Assembly (NCBI GenBank): GCA_964397855.1
Contig: CAYNKQ010000006.1
Coordinates: forward strand, 1 to 55,405
Source of the DNA: UBA7683 sp964397855
GTDB lineage: Bacteria; Patescibacteriota; Saccharimonadia; Saccharimonadales; UBA7683
DNA length: 55,405 nt
Direction of reading: 5' to 3'
Below are positions 1-8,830 of the stretch, piece after piece (position 1 is the stretch's first letter; each line of letters starts with the position of its first letter). The position numbers were made by a program, and so were the translations under genes. The notes under the pieces were generated by a model, which was not told the origin of the DNA, did not search any database, and saw only the letters and a list, made by a program, of their open reading frames with translations.

Positions 1-139
1 ACTGATTGGATCCTGAATCTAGTTCAGGATGACACCAGGAAAAGGATTTATTTACAAACTGGATCTGCCGTGGTGGATGACGGACCAAGGGAGTTGATTG
101 CTATCGATTGGATCCTGAATCTAGTTTGGGATGACGAGA
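1..139. repeat. Two copies of a short dispersed repeat
   Basis: The motif GGATCCTGAATCTAGTT followed by a CAGGATGAC- or TGGGATGAC-like half occurs near 9-34 and again near 110-136. Each copy is an imperfect palindrome. Related copies lie at the 3' end of pepC (about 8800-8830) and near 53050-53075. No coding potential is seen here. This is a REP-like intergenic repeat family; its function is unknown. Confidence 0.6.
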
Positions 140-244
140 CAGGGGCCAGACAGGTTAAGTACGGGACGGCAGTGCTTCGGTGAGGCCACACAGTGCGACC
201 CATAAATGTGCCGTGGCGTACATCGGAAAGATGGCCGCTTATTC

Positions 245-580
245 TTAAATTCGTGCTAAGCAGTCTTGAACTACAAGCTTCAGTAGATCATCTGAAATTG
301 GCTTTTCGACAGTAAACTGTATCGTACCCTTAGAGGTTTTAAATTCCGACAGCTCTTTAGCAAGTGATTCAACCGGGCCAGAACCTGGGAATATACTCAG
401 ATGATCTTTAAATTGAGACATGCCTATTAAGTACTTGCCCTTGTGTTTAAAAACGGGCATACCATAACTAATTACCTCTTCGACTTGCGGGGCAAGTATT
501 TTAACCACTGATCTGATACGCTCTAGTGCAGCTTTTTCGGCCGGGGCTACATTTTCAAAATAGGTATCTATTGGTGTCAT
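245..580 (-). CDS. DUF1801 family protein
   Basis: About 111 residues. The whole protein matches the DUF1801 (YdhG-like, frataxin-like fold) pattern: an early YFENVAP stretch, a central SYGMPVFKHKGKYLIGMS segment and a FPGSG turn followed by a TSKGTIQF strand. Relatives are small cytoplasmic proteins of unclear role, some proposed to handle iron. The start is set at the second ATG (580) because TACAAT lies 6 nt upstream and there is no Shine-Dalgarno site, which suggests a leaderless mRNA. An in-frame ATG at 586 would add two residues. The next gene lies 15 nt away on the same strand. Confidence 0.8.
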   Translation of the reverse strand: MTPIDTYFENVAPAEKAALERIRSVVKILAPQVEEVISYGMPVFKHKGKYLIGMSQFKDHLSIFPGSGPVESLAKELSEFKTSKGTIQFTVEKPISDDLLKLVVQDCLARI

Positions 581-601
581 GCACATATTGTAGCAAACCG
601 A

Positions 602-1006
602 CTACAGCTTACTGAGCGCCTGAACTAGATCATACTCAGTCTCCCAGCCATAATGACCCTGAACAAGCTTTGGCAAGTAAGACGAACCGGCAGCACTCAC
701 ATGCTCAAGAAGGTATACAGGCTTGCCCCGACTCATTGCAACGCCGATTTCCATAATCTGACCGATACTTCTGCTGGGTGAAGTTACAATTGCTACCATA
801 GCTTCACTTTGTTCAATATTACTGAAGGCTGCCTTGAATATTCCCACGGTATCGTCTTTTTCTTGCAGTGCGTCAATAGCTGCATCGAAAAGATTACAGT
901 AAGCTTGATGGCCACTTAGCTGGAGCGCATCAACAACAAGCCTCATTCTGGTTGTAACAATATCCAGTGACTCACCGGTAAACGCATATGCGCAAAATAT
1001 TTTCAT
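602..1006 (-). CDS. Nucleoside 2-deoxyribosyltransferase-like protein
   Basis: 134 residues. The N-terminal MKIFCAYAF strand and the C-terminal half SIGQIMEIGVAMSRGKPVYLL match the Rossmann-like nucleoside 2-deoxyribosyltransferase family, where the Glu of the EIG motif is the usual nucleophile (here in MEIG). Known members swap bases between deoxynucleosides or hydrolyse the glycosidic bond; many short relatives are uncharacterised. TATCAT lies 6 nt before the ATG with no Shine-Dalgarno site, so the transcript is probably leaderless. Substrate cannot be told from sequence. Confidence 0.7.
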   Translation of the reverse strand: MKIFCAYAFTGESLDIVTTRMRLVVDALQLSGHQAYCNLFDAAIDALQEKDDTVGIFKAAFSNIEQSEAMVAIVTSPSRSIGQIMEIGVAMSRGKPVYLLEHVSAAGSSYLPKLVQGHYGWETEYDLVQALSKL

Positions 1007-1084
1007 ACGGTCATGATATCACACAACTTGGCGTGACCACTCCCGGCCTACTAGATAAGCAGCTGCGGCTAGCCTGTGCGTATA

Positions 1085-4000
1085 TTAACGGTTTCTAGTT
1101 CTAATGGTCGAGACAATCGCAAACAACGAACTGGATAGGAAGATGCCTACAAGCCCATACAACCAGATCAGATTTTGGCCCGTAGCAGAAAGACCACCGG
1201 AAGAGTTAGTATTTGCACTAGAAGCTGACACCGCCTGAGCCAAACCGGCCGGATCATGAATACTACCGTCAAGAGTACCATCTAGATCTAAGTCAGAGCC
1301 ATCAGTCACCTGGTACGACGCAACTTTTACCTGGTGGTTTGCAATGGTCTGGTCGGCAACCGAGGCGGCAGGGATAGTTGCGTAGGCGTGCGTATTCGGA
1401 TTGTATTTCCGTACGACAAAGTTACCAGTTACTCCATAGTAGTACTGAGTAATACTGGCTGTGTAGCCATCGGTGCCACAATTAATTGTAAAGTCCATCA
1501 GGCCGGCTGGGTAGTCGTAGCCGTTGTCTTTTGTGCCGCTGTCTTCTGCTGCAATTGAAACAGAAGTGATATTACAGCTGCCATCAACTGCCAGCACCGC
1601 ATACTCACCGGTTAATGAATTGACAAATGAAGCGACATTACTTTGTTCGTTATCAGGTATACCGTCATTATTAGCGTCTCCATTGTTCGGGCCCGCTTGC
1701 TCGATGGAATTACCGATACCATCGCCGTCACCATCCTGAGTAGCTAGACAGTCAGCCTGGTACTGCAGACACGGGAAGCCATTGTTGAGGTCTTCGTTGA
1801 AGCCCCAGATTTCATTGAAATTCCAGCTATTAAGTGGTGCGTTGGTGTTACTGAGCCTAAAGTAGTCCAACTGGGATCCGGCGGTGTTAACAGCGCTACA
1901 AGTTACTGCACCACCAGCGAGTCCTGCACAGATACCCTGACTTGTTCGCGTTTTGTCATAATAGTTCCCGGTTGCTGTTAGAGGATACTCATCTTGGTCA
2001 AAGTAACCGATAAGGCCACCAGCAGAATCAGCATCATCAGCGGTAACCTGAGCGGCACTGAAACTATTTTTGAGGCTTATGCTTTCGAGCGACGAATACG
2101 CGGAACGGTTAGAACCAAGAAGACCACCGACTCTGTAATTGCCGGCAACTGAACCATAACTGTAGACCCGTTCAAGTGCAGCACTTGCAACCGTAGCTTC
2201 GTCATCAGATTGAACATTTATATAACCGACTGCACCCCCGACGTTTTCGTAACCCGAAACGGGTGCATTCACATAACTGTCTTGCAGCTTTATTACGGAG
2301 TCACCACTGTAGGAATAGCTACCAAGGTAACCAATAAGGCCGCCTGTGCTACCTCCGTCAGAAGTTACACTACCACCAAAATAGCTTTTACTAAAAGTGG
2401 TATTACTATGATAAGAGGTACCGAGATGACCAATAAGGCCGCCTGTATCACTACCTCCGGTGATGGCCTGTGTGTTCGTATTGCTATCAAATATTAAATT
2501 ACTGCTAACATCGGTGTCATAAAACCCGGACTGATAGAGATAGCCAGCTATGCCGCCAAGGTAGTAGGCTCCTTCCAGCGAACCGCTAACATTATTGCGT
2601 GACACACTCGCGCTATGTACATAGTCTGTTGCAAGGTAGCCGGTAACACCTCCAAGATATTCACTGGCCGTAATGTTGGCGGTAATATCGTTATTATCTA
2701 CGCTAAGTAACTGCATGTCATAGGCGTTAAGCGAACCCACCAAGCCACCCATGTAGTAGTTGTCATTTACAATAGTCGTGTTAACAACGTTACCGCTTGC
2801 GGCGTAACTGTGAGTTTCTTCGGAATAATAGGAACCCACCAGGCCGCCACTTCTGTTGTAAGATACCTGATCTACCGTAATATTATTATCGTTGGTTGTT
2901 ATCGTAGTATCGTCTTCGCTATAAATTCCTGCCACTAGACCACCTGATGAGCTATCACTAATAAGGGTTGTACCATTTACTTGATTGCTGTTGATGTGTG
3001 TCTCTGCATGGTCTGCGGTACTTAGGTAACCGATGATACCACCAGTGTCATTCCCTGATGTCAGATACGCTTGGACAGTATTAGTAGCAACGGTGGACTC
3101 AGCGCCTTCAACATTAGCCTCGCCAACGATACCACCAACCGAAGCATTACCATCAACTGAGCCTGTGTAGCCGCTGCCCGTAATGTTATGTATTCCATTG
3201 TAAACGTTGTAACATCCGACAAGACCGCCGACTCGACTGCCCAAACTATCTACTGAAGTATCGGTGAAATGAACATTGGTAATGGTAGTATCTTCAGCGT
3301 AACCTATCAGGGCGCCCGTACAATCGTTGTAATTTTCCAGATTACTAACATCAACGTCATCTACTGTCAGGTTCTCAATAGTGGCGTTCAATGTTCGACC
3401 GAATAAGCCGAGGTTTGATTGATCTCTGTCTATAGAGTAACCCGTAATGGTATGTCCGTTGCCATTGAAGCTGCCACGAAAGTCGATCCAGCCAAGCTCT
3501 TCGTCTTCAAGGTTGAATAGTGGTTCAAGCGAAATACCGCCACAATCTATATTTTGGGTGAGATTAATATGATCGTATCGGTATGTAATAGGATCGGCCG
3601 CAATATCTACTAACTCTGGGCAGGTACTCACCGAAATAACATTACCTTCTGGATAACTAACGGCTATGTTAACTGTTTTATTCTGCACATTGACTGCCTG
3701 AGAATCGGTGCCATACTCAACAATGTAGCTTGCAAGACCAGCGCCTTCACACGATAAGTCATTCCACTTCCCATCATTATCCGCGTAGAACTCACCGCAG
3801 TTTTCACCGCCAACATCATTAGGTTCTCCGCTTGCCCAGTTATTGTAGCGGCCCCCAATCTGCTGCCCATTACCTAGGCCCTGCCAGAACTGTTGCCCAG
3901 CTTCAGGGCCGGTCACCCATTTCCAAACGCCCTCTTCTTCATCATCGCTAGCACCAATCCAGCTGTCGGTGTTAACCCGATCTTTGATAAACTGATTTTC

Positions 4001-4570
4001 TGCTTCGGAGGTAATCGTAACCAAATAACCCTGCAAGCCATCAAGACTACGATTTTCAGCTGCTATCCTGGCGCTAACCCAGTCAATTGAACCACTACCT
4101 TCGCCTTCGCCCTCTTCTTCATCTGGAGCCGGCACGACCTCATAAAGGTGGCCATTAACGGGGTTATAGACTGTATCAGCTCCGGTAAGTGAAACTGACA
4201 ATTGAATATTTTTAGGGTTACCGGTGCGGTAACGCAAAGTAGCCAGGGCCGCATTTATATTACTGCGCGTACCGCTAAAGTTAAGATGTGGACCAGTTTC
4301 ATCGGTAGCAAAAGTTAGGCCAGTGATGGTTGTCATAGAAAGCGTACCACTTGGTACGTAAAGATCTACTGGAATGATATCGTTACCCGTACCGTTAATT
4401 TGCACATCGTTAATTGGTATATAGAGATCGACTACCCCAGAAACGTCAGCTCCGCCAGCAATAGTTTCGCCCGCTGCCTTAACGATAGCTGATGACGCCA
4501 GTAACGCAATAAAGACTGCTAACACTACACTCATTGTAGCCGTTAACTTGTAACGTAGATTTAAAAACAT
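1085..4570 (-). CDS. Large surface protein: C-type lectin, GLUG repeats, anchor
   Basis: 1161 residues with an N-terminal hydrophobic export signal (about 10-32). Residues about 150-290 form a C-type lectin-like domain (GYLVTITSEAEN, WIGASDDE, NWASGEPND, GKWNDLSC). The EPN and WND motifs are those that bind Ca2+ and mannose-type sugars in lectins. It is followed by about 500 residues of GLUG-like GGLVGY repeats, a thrombospondin-3-like acidic loop segment (DGDGDGIGNSIEQ), and a C-terminal LSATG motif, hydrophobic helix and basic tail resembling a sortase signal. AAGGAAGAGGG precedes the ATG. It is probably a cell-surface adhesin, and the sortase at 24057-24698 is a candidate to anchor it. The sugar ligand is unknown. 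Confidence 0.8.
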   Translation of the reverse strand: MFLNLRYKLTATMSVVLAVFIALLASSAIVKAAGETIAGGADVSGVVDLYIPINDVQINGTGNDIIPVDLYVPSGTLSMTTITGLTFATDETGPHLNFSGTRSNINAALATLRYRTGNPKNIQLSVSLTGADTVYNPVNGHLYEVVPAPDEEEGEGEGSGSIDWVSARIAAENRSLDGLQGYLVTITSEAENQFIKDRVNTDSWIGASDDEEEGVWKWVTGPEAGQQFWQGLGNGQQIGGRYNNWASGEPNDVGGENCGEFYADNDGKWNDLSCEGAGLASYIVEYGTDSQAVNVQNKTVNIAVSYPEGNVISVSTCPELVDIAADPITYRYDHINLTQNIDCGGISLEPLFNLEDEELGWIDFRGSFNGNGHTITGYSIDRDQSNLGLFGRTLNATIENLTVDDVDVSNLENYNDCTGALIGYAEDTTITNVHFTDTSVDSLGSRVGGLVGCYNVYNGIHNITGSGYTGSVDGNASVGGIVGEANVEGAESTVATNTVQAYLTSGNDTGGIIGYLSTADHAETHINSNQVNGTTLISDSSSGGLVAGIYSEDDTTITTNDNNITVDQVSYNRSGGLVGSYYSEETHSYAASGNVVNTTIVNDNYYMGGLVGSLNAYDMQLLSVDNNDITANITASEYLGGVTGYLATDYVHSASVSRNNVSGSLEGAYYLGGIAGYLYQSGFYDTDVSSNLIFDSNTNTQAITGGSDTGGLIGHLGTSYHSNTTFSKSYFGGSVTSDGGSTGGLIGYLGSYSYSGDSVIKLQDSYVNAPVSGYENVGGAVGYINVQSDDEATVASAALERVYSYGSVAGNYRVGGLLGSNRSAYSSLESISLKNSFSAAQVTADDADSAGGLIGYFDQDEYPLTATGNYYDKTRTSQGICAGLAGGAVTCSAVNTAGSQLDYFRLSNTNAPLNSWNFNEIWGFNEDLNNGFPCLQYQADCLATQDGDGDGIGNSIEQAGPNNGDANNDGIPDNEQSNVASFVNSLTGEYAVLAVDGSCNITSVSIAAEDSGTKDNGYDYPAGLMDFTINCGTDGYTASITQYYYGVTGNFVVRKYNPNTHAYATIPAASVADQTIANHQVKVASYQVTDGSDLDLDGTLDGSIHDPAGLAQAVSASSANTNSSGGLSATGQNLIWLYGLVGIFLSSSLFAIVSTIRTRNR

Positions 4571-4731
4571 ACCCTCTTCCTTTTTACTGCTCTAAGCATA
4601 AGAGAAAAAGTATGTGTTGTCTAGAGTACAGCACTTCAAAGTGAGACTTAGTGTATAAAATTAAAAGTACACGACACTCCTTATGTTTATAATGTGCCGC
4701 TCTCCCCAGATTTTACAAGGGTTCAGAGAAT

Positions 4732-5370
4732 TTAATTGAGGAACAGCTGTTTGGCCATGGCTACAGCTGCATCTTGCGAAGGAACTTTGTCATTTGCCGA
4801 ACTCATTACCACAATAGTCGCTACCTTGCTCCCACGACGGGCAGTCAACCTATTGGCTTTTTCGGTAAAGTAGGCTTCATCGACGCCCTCTATTTTCACT
4901 TCAACGCTTTGTTTTGCGGCGGTAACAAGAGTCTTTTTCGCCTCGTCTTCGTTTGAGCGTTCACGAACAGTAACTGAAACTGAGCGGAACGGCTTCTCTT
5001 TTGTACGGAACATACAGGATGAGAAGTTTTCAAGCTGAATTTTATCTGGCAAGAACGTGCTTTCCGTTACCTCTTGCTTCAGCTGCTTGCTCACAAAGTC
5101 TGCCGAAATCTGTTTACAAACTTTGCTAGAGCTTGTCATCCTTTTGCTCAAATCTTTACTAGCGATTGACGAAGTTTTTGGAACCCTTCTTACCTGGTAC
5201 CCAAGCACGGTGCCCTTATTAACAAATCGTTCAACCTGACTTGCCATAAGAACCAGAACAACTGCAATAAATACCAGAAGAATTGGATTCAATCTGCGCG
5301 CCAAACGAAATACGCGAGAGCGTAATTTACCTATAGATCGTTTCCTTGTTTTGACAGATTGTTCCCCCAT
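4732..5370 (-). CDS. Single-pass membrane protein, unknown
   Basis: 212 residues. A basic N-terminus is followed by one membrane helix at about residues 28-46 (LNPILLVFIAVVLVLMASQ). The remainder is an extracytoplasmic, Lys/Ser-rich domain with two Cys. No family is recognised. GGGAGGAAG precedes the start with good spacing. It reads in the same direction as the lectin gene, with a 160 nt gap. The gap holds an AT-rich promoter-like stretch upstream of the lectin gene. Confidence 0.65.
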   Translation of the reverse strand: MGEQSVKTRKRSIGKLRSRVFRLARRLNPILLVFIAVVLVLMASQVERFVNKGTVLGYQVRRVPKTSSIASKDLSKRMTSSSKVCKQISADFVSKQLKQEVTESTFLPDKIQLENFSSCMFRTKEKPFRSVSVTVRERSNEDEAKKTLVTAAKQSVEVKIEGVDEAYFTEKANRLTARRGSKVATIVVMSSANDKVPSQDAAVAMAKQLFLN

Positions 5371-5542
5371 TTTCTACTTCCTCCCTACTTGTATACACTG
5401 GTCTTTTTTACTTTAGAAAAACATGATTATGCTTTTAATTGTACTTTTTCTCACGAGATTTAGCAAAAGAAACGCCCATGCACCCTCTTCTGGAGCGTGC
5501 CTCGTCAAGGCTATCGATGATGGGTAGCGTGGTGAGATAACT

Positions 5543-5788
5543 TCAGTTTATGGCCGCTCCCATATACAAACCTCCGAACACCAAGCTAATACCCAATAAT
5601 GTTAGAGGAGCTGGTCGCTGCGCTAGTATAGCCGTGGAAGCAATGGCACCAATTGTTGGAGCTAGATACTGCGGCGGACTTATTCGCACCCCACCCACCT
5701 TTCTGAAACCCCAATCATATAGATAAATGGCGATGAGCGTAGAGAAGGTAAGACTATACCTTAGCGTAAGAGCGGTTACCTGCAGGGA
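5543..5788 (-). pseudogene. 3' fragment of an EamA/DMT transporter gene
   Basis: Reading the minus strand from about 5788 to the TGA at 5543 gives about 81 open codons with no start. The end, SPPQYLAPTIGAIAS then LLGISLVFGGLYMGAAIN, is the typical last two helices of a drug/metabolite transporter (EamA). The frame hits a TAG just beyond 5788, exactly where the plus-strand propeller ORF begins. Only the last quarter of a roughly 300-residue transporter remains, so this is a remnant. Confidence 0.65.
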
Positions 5789-5790
5789 CT

Positions 5791-7188
5791 ATGCACAATT
5801 TTGGAGGGCACCCGAGACAGCACTACACAGAACGTCGTTTTAATACCGCACCTGAGGAAAATACTTGGCGATCACTCGCCTATGGGAACGGTACATACGT
5901 GGCCGTCGCCGCCACTGGCACAAATAGGGTGATGACCAGCCCGGATGGGAGTACATGGACATCTCAATCCGCGGCCGCAGACAGACAGTGGGTATCTGTC
6001 GCCTACGGTAATGGAGTATTTGTTGCTGTTAGCTTTAACAGTATCCCTGGTCAGCCAGATATTATGACCAGTCCAGATGGGACTACCTGGACAGTTCAGT
6101 CGGCGGGCTCAACTATTAGTTGGAACCAGGTTGTATATGCAAATGGTATGTTTGTGGCATTGCCCAATTCTAGCAGTGAAGATATCCGAACAAGTCCGAA
6201 CGGGGTTACGTGGACAGCTCAGTCATCTTCAAGAACCATACAGCTAAGCTCAGTAACGTACGGCAATGGTATGTTTGTGGCCGTAGCGTTCACCGGTACT
6301 GGAGGTAGAGTGATGACCAGCCCGGATGGGATTACATGGACGCAGCGTACTATCCCCGAAAACAACGACTGGCGATCTGTCGCTTACGGCAATGGCAGAT
6401 TCGTAGCAGTTGGTAACAATGGCGCTCATCAAGTGATGACCAGCCCGGATGGGATTACATGGACTCCTCAATCGGCAGCCGAAAGCAATTTCTGGGCATC
6501 CGTTGTGTATGCAAATGGTACATTCGTGTCAGTTGCAGCAAATGGCACAAATCGGGTGATGACAAGCGTAGATGGCGCCTCGTGGACTGCATATGCTGCA
6601 GTGGAGGACAGCTCTTGGTTACATGTTAATTACATTAACGGACGATTTATAGCGCTTGCGGGGGATGGAACAAATCAGATTATGACTTCAATATCTGGGC
6701 ATGATCTAGGCTTAGGTAACCCTAATTTCTCAAGTAATTCTATTGCCCCGGGCGGGGCAAGTCCTTCTGTGCTTGCAAACAGTACGGTACTATCGAGCGG
6801 CAACCCAGTTGACCCCGACGATTACACGCTCTCCCTCATAAACGATGGCGGCCTCAGTGGTGTCGTCCTTAACCCGGATGGCACGCTGTCTATTCCGGTT
6901 AACGCTAGCGGTGGTACCTACACACTCACCTATACCGCCTGTGAAAACATATTTCCTGATTACTGTGAACAGGCCAGCGTAACGCTTGCTGTGCAGGGTG
7001 CCACACCACCGCAATCAGGTGGTGGGCAAAACAGTAATTCTGCAAATAACGGCTCGTCTGGCAACAATGTCTCAAACTCATCTCTCGCCCAAACAGGCAT
7101 ATCACCACTACTATTTACATTGACAGGTGTATTATTGATACTAGCTTCTGGATTAACCTGGAGATATGCTCGAAGAACCAGCCTATAG
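5791..7188 (+). CDS. Propeller-repeat surface protein with LAQTG anchor, 5' end probably lost
   Basis: 465 residues. About seven repeats of the pattern W..VAYGNG.FVAV...VMTSPDG.TWT fill residues 25-290 and suggest a BNR/sialidase-like beta-propeller. An Ig-like segment (about 330-395), a Ser/Asn linker and a C-terminal LAQTG, hydrophobic helix and Arg-rich tail follow, a sortase signal of the LAXTG type. There is no signal peptide: the first repeat begins almost at the start codon, the frame opens only at 5770, and no clear ribosome site is visible. The 5' end abuts the truncated EamA fragment, so this gene too may have lost its beginning. Confidence 0.7.
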   Translation: MHNFGGHPRQHYTERRFNTAPEENTWRSLAYGNGTYVAVAATGTNRVMTSPDGSTWTSQSAAADRQWVSVAYGNGVFVAVSFNSIPGQPDIMTSPDGTTWTVQSAGSTISWNQVVYANGMFVALPNSSSEDIRTSPNGVTWTAQSSSRTIQLSSVTYGNGMFVAVAFTGTGGRVMTSPDGITWTQRTIPENNDWRSVAYGNGRFVAVGNNGAHQVMTSPDGITWTPQSAAESNFWASVVYANGTFVSVAANGTNRVMTSVDGASWTAYAAVEDSSWLHVNYINGRFIALAGDGTNQIMTSISGHDLGLGNPNFSSNSIAPGGASPSVLANSTVLSSGNPVDPDDYTLSLINDGGLSGVVLNPDGTLSIPVNASGGTYTLTYTACENIFPDYCEQASVTLAVQGATPPQSGGGQNSNSANNGSSGNNVSNSSLAQTGISPLLFTLTGVLLILASGLTWRYARRTSL

Positions 7189-7270
7189 AAACCTGGTCGC
7201 ATATTTGTCGAGAGTTTGAACACTTTCGGACATTCCAAAACAAAAACTCCCGTTATGGGAGCTCTTGTTT

Positions 7271-7347
7271 TGGAGGGCCAGGAGGGACTCGAACCCTCGA
7301 CACCCTGCTTAAGAGGCAGGTGCTCTAACCAGCTGAGCTACTGGCCC
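7271..7347 (-). tRNA. tRNA-Lys (CTT)
   Basis: Complete cloverleaf on the minus strand: acceptor GGGCCAG paired with CTGGCCC, D-arm GCTCAGCTGGTTAGAGC, anticodon loop CTCTTAA giving CTT, T-loop GGTTCGAGTCC, and an encoded CCA at 7271-7273. Confidence 0.95.
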
Positions 7348-7432
7348 GTCTTCCTTACGGGAGGCTAAGCTAGCCCCATTTCCGTGTGGGTAATTCGCCG
7401 ATGAGGTGTAGCACAAACGTCTACACTTTTCT

Positions 7433-7630
7433 TCACCTGCTGCTCACGTTTCTCGCAAGCTCCAGATGATTATAAGCTTCATGGTAGATCATTTCAAGAG
7501 GTAGACGACATTTCATAGATTTGACCCTAGCGCTTTGGTGTTCAACAAAACGCCGTTTTAAGCTTGTTAGCTGAATCATATAGTAATATCCGTCATCGCC
7601 CCTAGAGACTAGCACCTAGAAATAATTCAC
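7433..7630 (-). pseudogene. Degraded GIY-YIG endonuclease-like gene
   Basis: The reading frame from about 7630 gives a Y-F-stop-VLVS start, then DGYYY, SLKRRFVEHQ, VKS.KCRLPLEMIYHEAY. This order matches small GIY-YIG (UPF0213/YhbQ-like) proteins. A TAG stands where the second conserved Tyr is expected. The catalytic GIT.DL segment is scrambled to MIQLTSL, and the frame ends early. I read it as a decayed gene next to tRNA-Lys. A 60-residue product from a GTG at 7615 is possible but would lack catalytic residues. Confidence 0.5.
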
Positions 7631-7788
7631 TCCTCAATCTTAGCAATTAAACATTAAATCACGGTTAAGTAATGTACTCTGCTTATAGTTTCAACTATTT
7701 TTGCAGCGGCGCCCCAACATGGGTGGAGAAATCCTAGTTGCTATGGTATAAACATAAGTAGACTGAAATTAAACTGAGGAGAATTTAT

Positions 7789-8559
7789 ATGGATACAAAA
7801 TTAACCCCGCCAAGTACGCCACCACCAATTACACCAAGCCCGGTTCCAGTTGGTACACCACCAGAAAATAAAACTGACGTAATGGGAATTATCAGCCTTG
7901 CCTGTGCATTCTTTGGCCTTCAATTACCCGGATTTATTATTGGCTTAATTGGTGCTAAAAAAGCAAAAGAAGAAGGTCGTTCAGCAACTCTTTCCAAAGT
8001 TGGGTGGATCATTAACCTCATACTCATGATTATAGTCATTCTGGTTCTTGTGCCCCTACTTGTACTGGGGTTCATTGGTGCCAATCAAGCTTCTAAAACT
8101 GCCCAGGATATTTCTAATTCTTCACAAAGTCGTGTTAACGAAGCAACCTCTCAAAAGGCTTTCAAAAAGGGTGAAACTGCTCAATTTGGGGATCTCGACG
8201 TTGCAGTAACAAGTGTCATGCGAAACTATGTACCCGTAGCCGAGTATCGACGCGCGCCAGCTGGTAAGGAACTTATAGTTCTGGATCTTAGCATTACAAA
8301 CAAAGGCAAAGAGAACGCTAGCGTAGCCTCCTACAACTTCAAGGTTGACGAAAACGGCGTACAAACTAACACTTCTTACGTAGATGGTCCTGGTAAACAA
8401 CTTGAATCAGTTCAGCTAGCACCAGGCGCTACAGTGTCTGGCCAAATAGTGTTTGAAGTTACAGCCAACGCAACTGGTCTTAAACTTATTAGCGATGACT
8501 ATGTTTATGATTCAACCACATATCGTTCCGAGAAAGTCGACTATAGCCTAGAGTTTTAA
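7789..8559 (+). CDS. DUF4190/DUF4352 membrane-anchored protein
   Basis: 256 residues. A Pro-rich N-terminus (1-28) precedes two membrane helices (about 30-52 and 66-90) with the GFIIGLIGAKKAKEEGRS loop of DUF4190-type proteins. An exported domain follows (about 118-256) with the DUF4352 Ig-like pattern: FGDLDVAVTSV, AGKELIVLDLSITNKG, LAPGATVSGQIVFEV. GAGGAG precedes the ATG and a strong terminator follows. A related architecture occurs at 53464-54357. Role unknown; probably envelope associated. Confidence 0.75.
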   Translation: MDTKLTPPSTPPPITPSPVPVGTPPENKTDVMGIISLACAFFGLQLPGFIIGLIGAKKAKEEGRSATLSKVGWIINLILMIIVILVLVPLLVLGFIGANQASKTAQDISNSSQSRVNEATSQKAFKKGETAQFGDLDVAVTSVMRNYVPVAEYRRAPAGKELIVLDLSITNKGKENASVASYNFKVDENGVQTNTSYVDGPGKQLESVQLAPGATVSGQIVFEVTANATGLKLISDDYVYDSTTYRSEKVDYSLEF

Positions 8560-8578
8560 TACTCGCGGACATTAATCA

Positions 8579-8606
8579 AACCCAGGTATAGCACCTGGGT
8601 TTTTTA
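8579..8606 (+). terminator. Intrinsic terminator
   Basis: AACCCAGGT-atagc-ACCTGGGTT hairpin running into a T-tract, 20 nt after the stop of the DUF4190/DUF4352 gene. Confidence 0.9.
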
Positions 8607-8731
8607 ATATTGGCGACAATTCTATACACCCAATCATTCACTAAAGAGTCCTCCGATATACCCAGACTTGGTATCACTGTGTCACGTGACGGATCTTTAC
8701 GTAATGGATGCAGGTTCTGTATTAAGAATTA

Positions 8732-8830
8732 GCAAGCTGGGGATGACAGAGGCTATGTTTGCTGCCCCACTCCTACGCTACATCTTGCTACAAGCTGGTG
8801 TTTATTGGATCCCAGTCCGGGATCACAATA
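8732..8830. repeat. Dispersed repeat copies overlapping the end of pepC
   Basis: A half-copy (CTGGGGATGACAGAGG) near 8737-8752 and a palindromic copy GGATCCCAGTCCGGGATCA near 8805-8823 belong to the family seen at the window start. The latter lies inside the last codons of pepC, so the repeat appears to supply the C-terminus of that protein. Confidence 0.5.

Noticed and set aside
1760..3600. A CRISPR-like or DNA-level repeat array in the large surface gene.
   Set aside because: The periodicity comes from protein GLUG repeats; spacing and sequence vary at the DNA level and the frame is open throughout.
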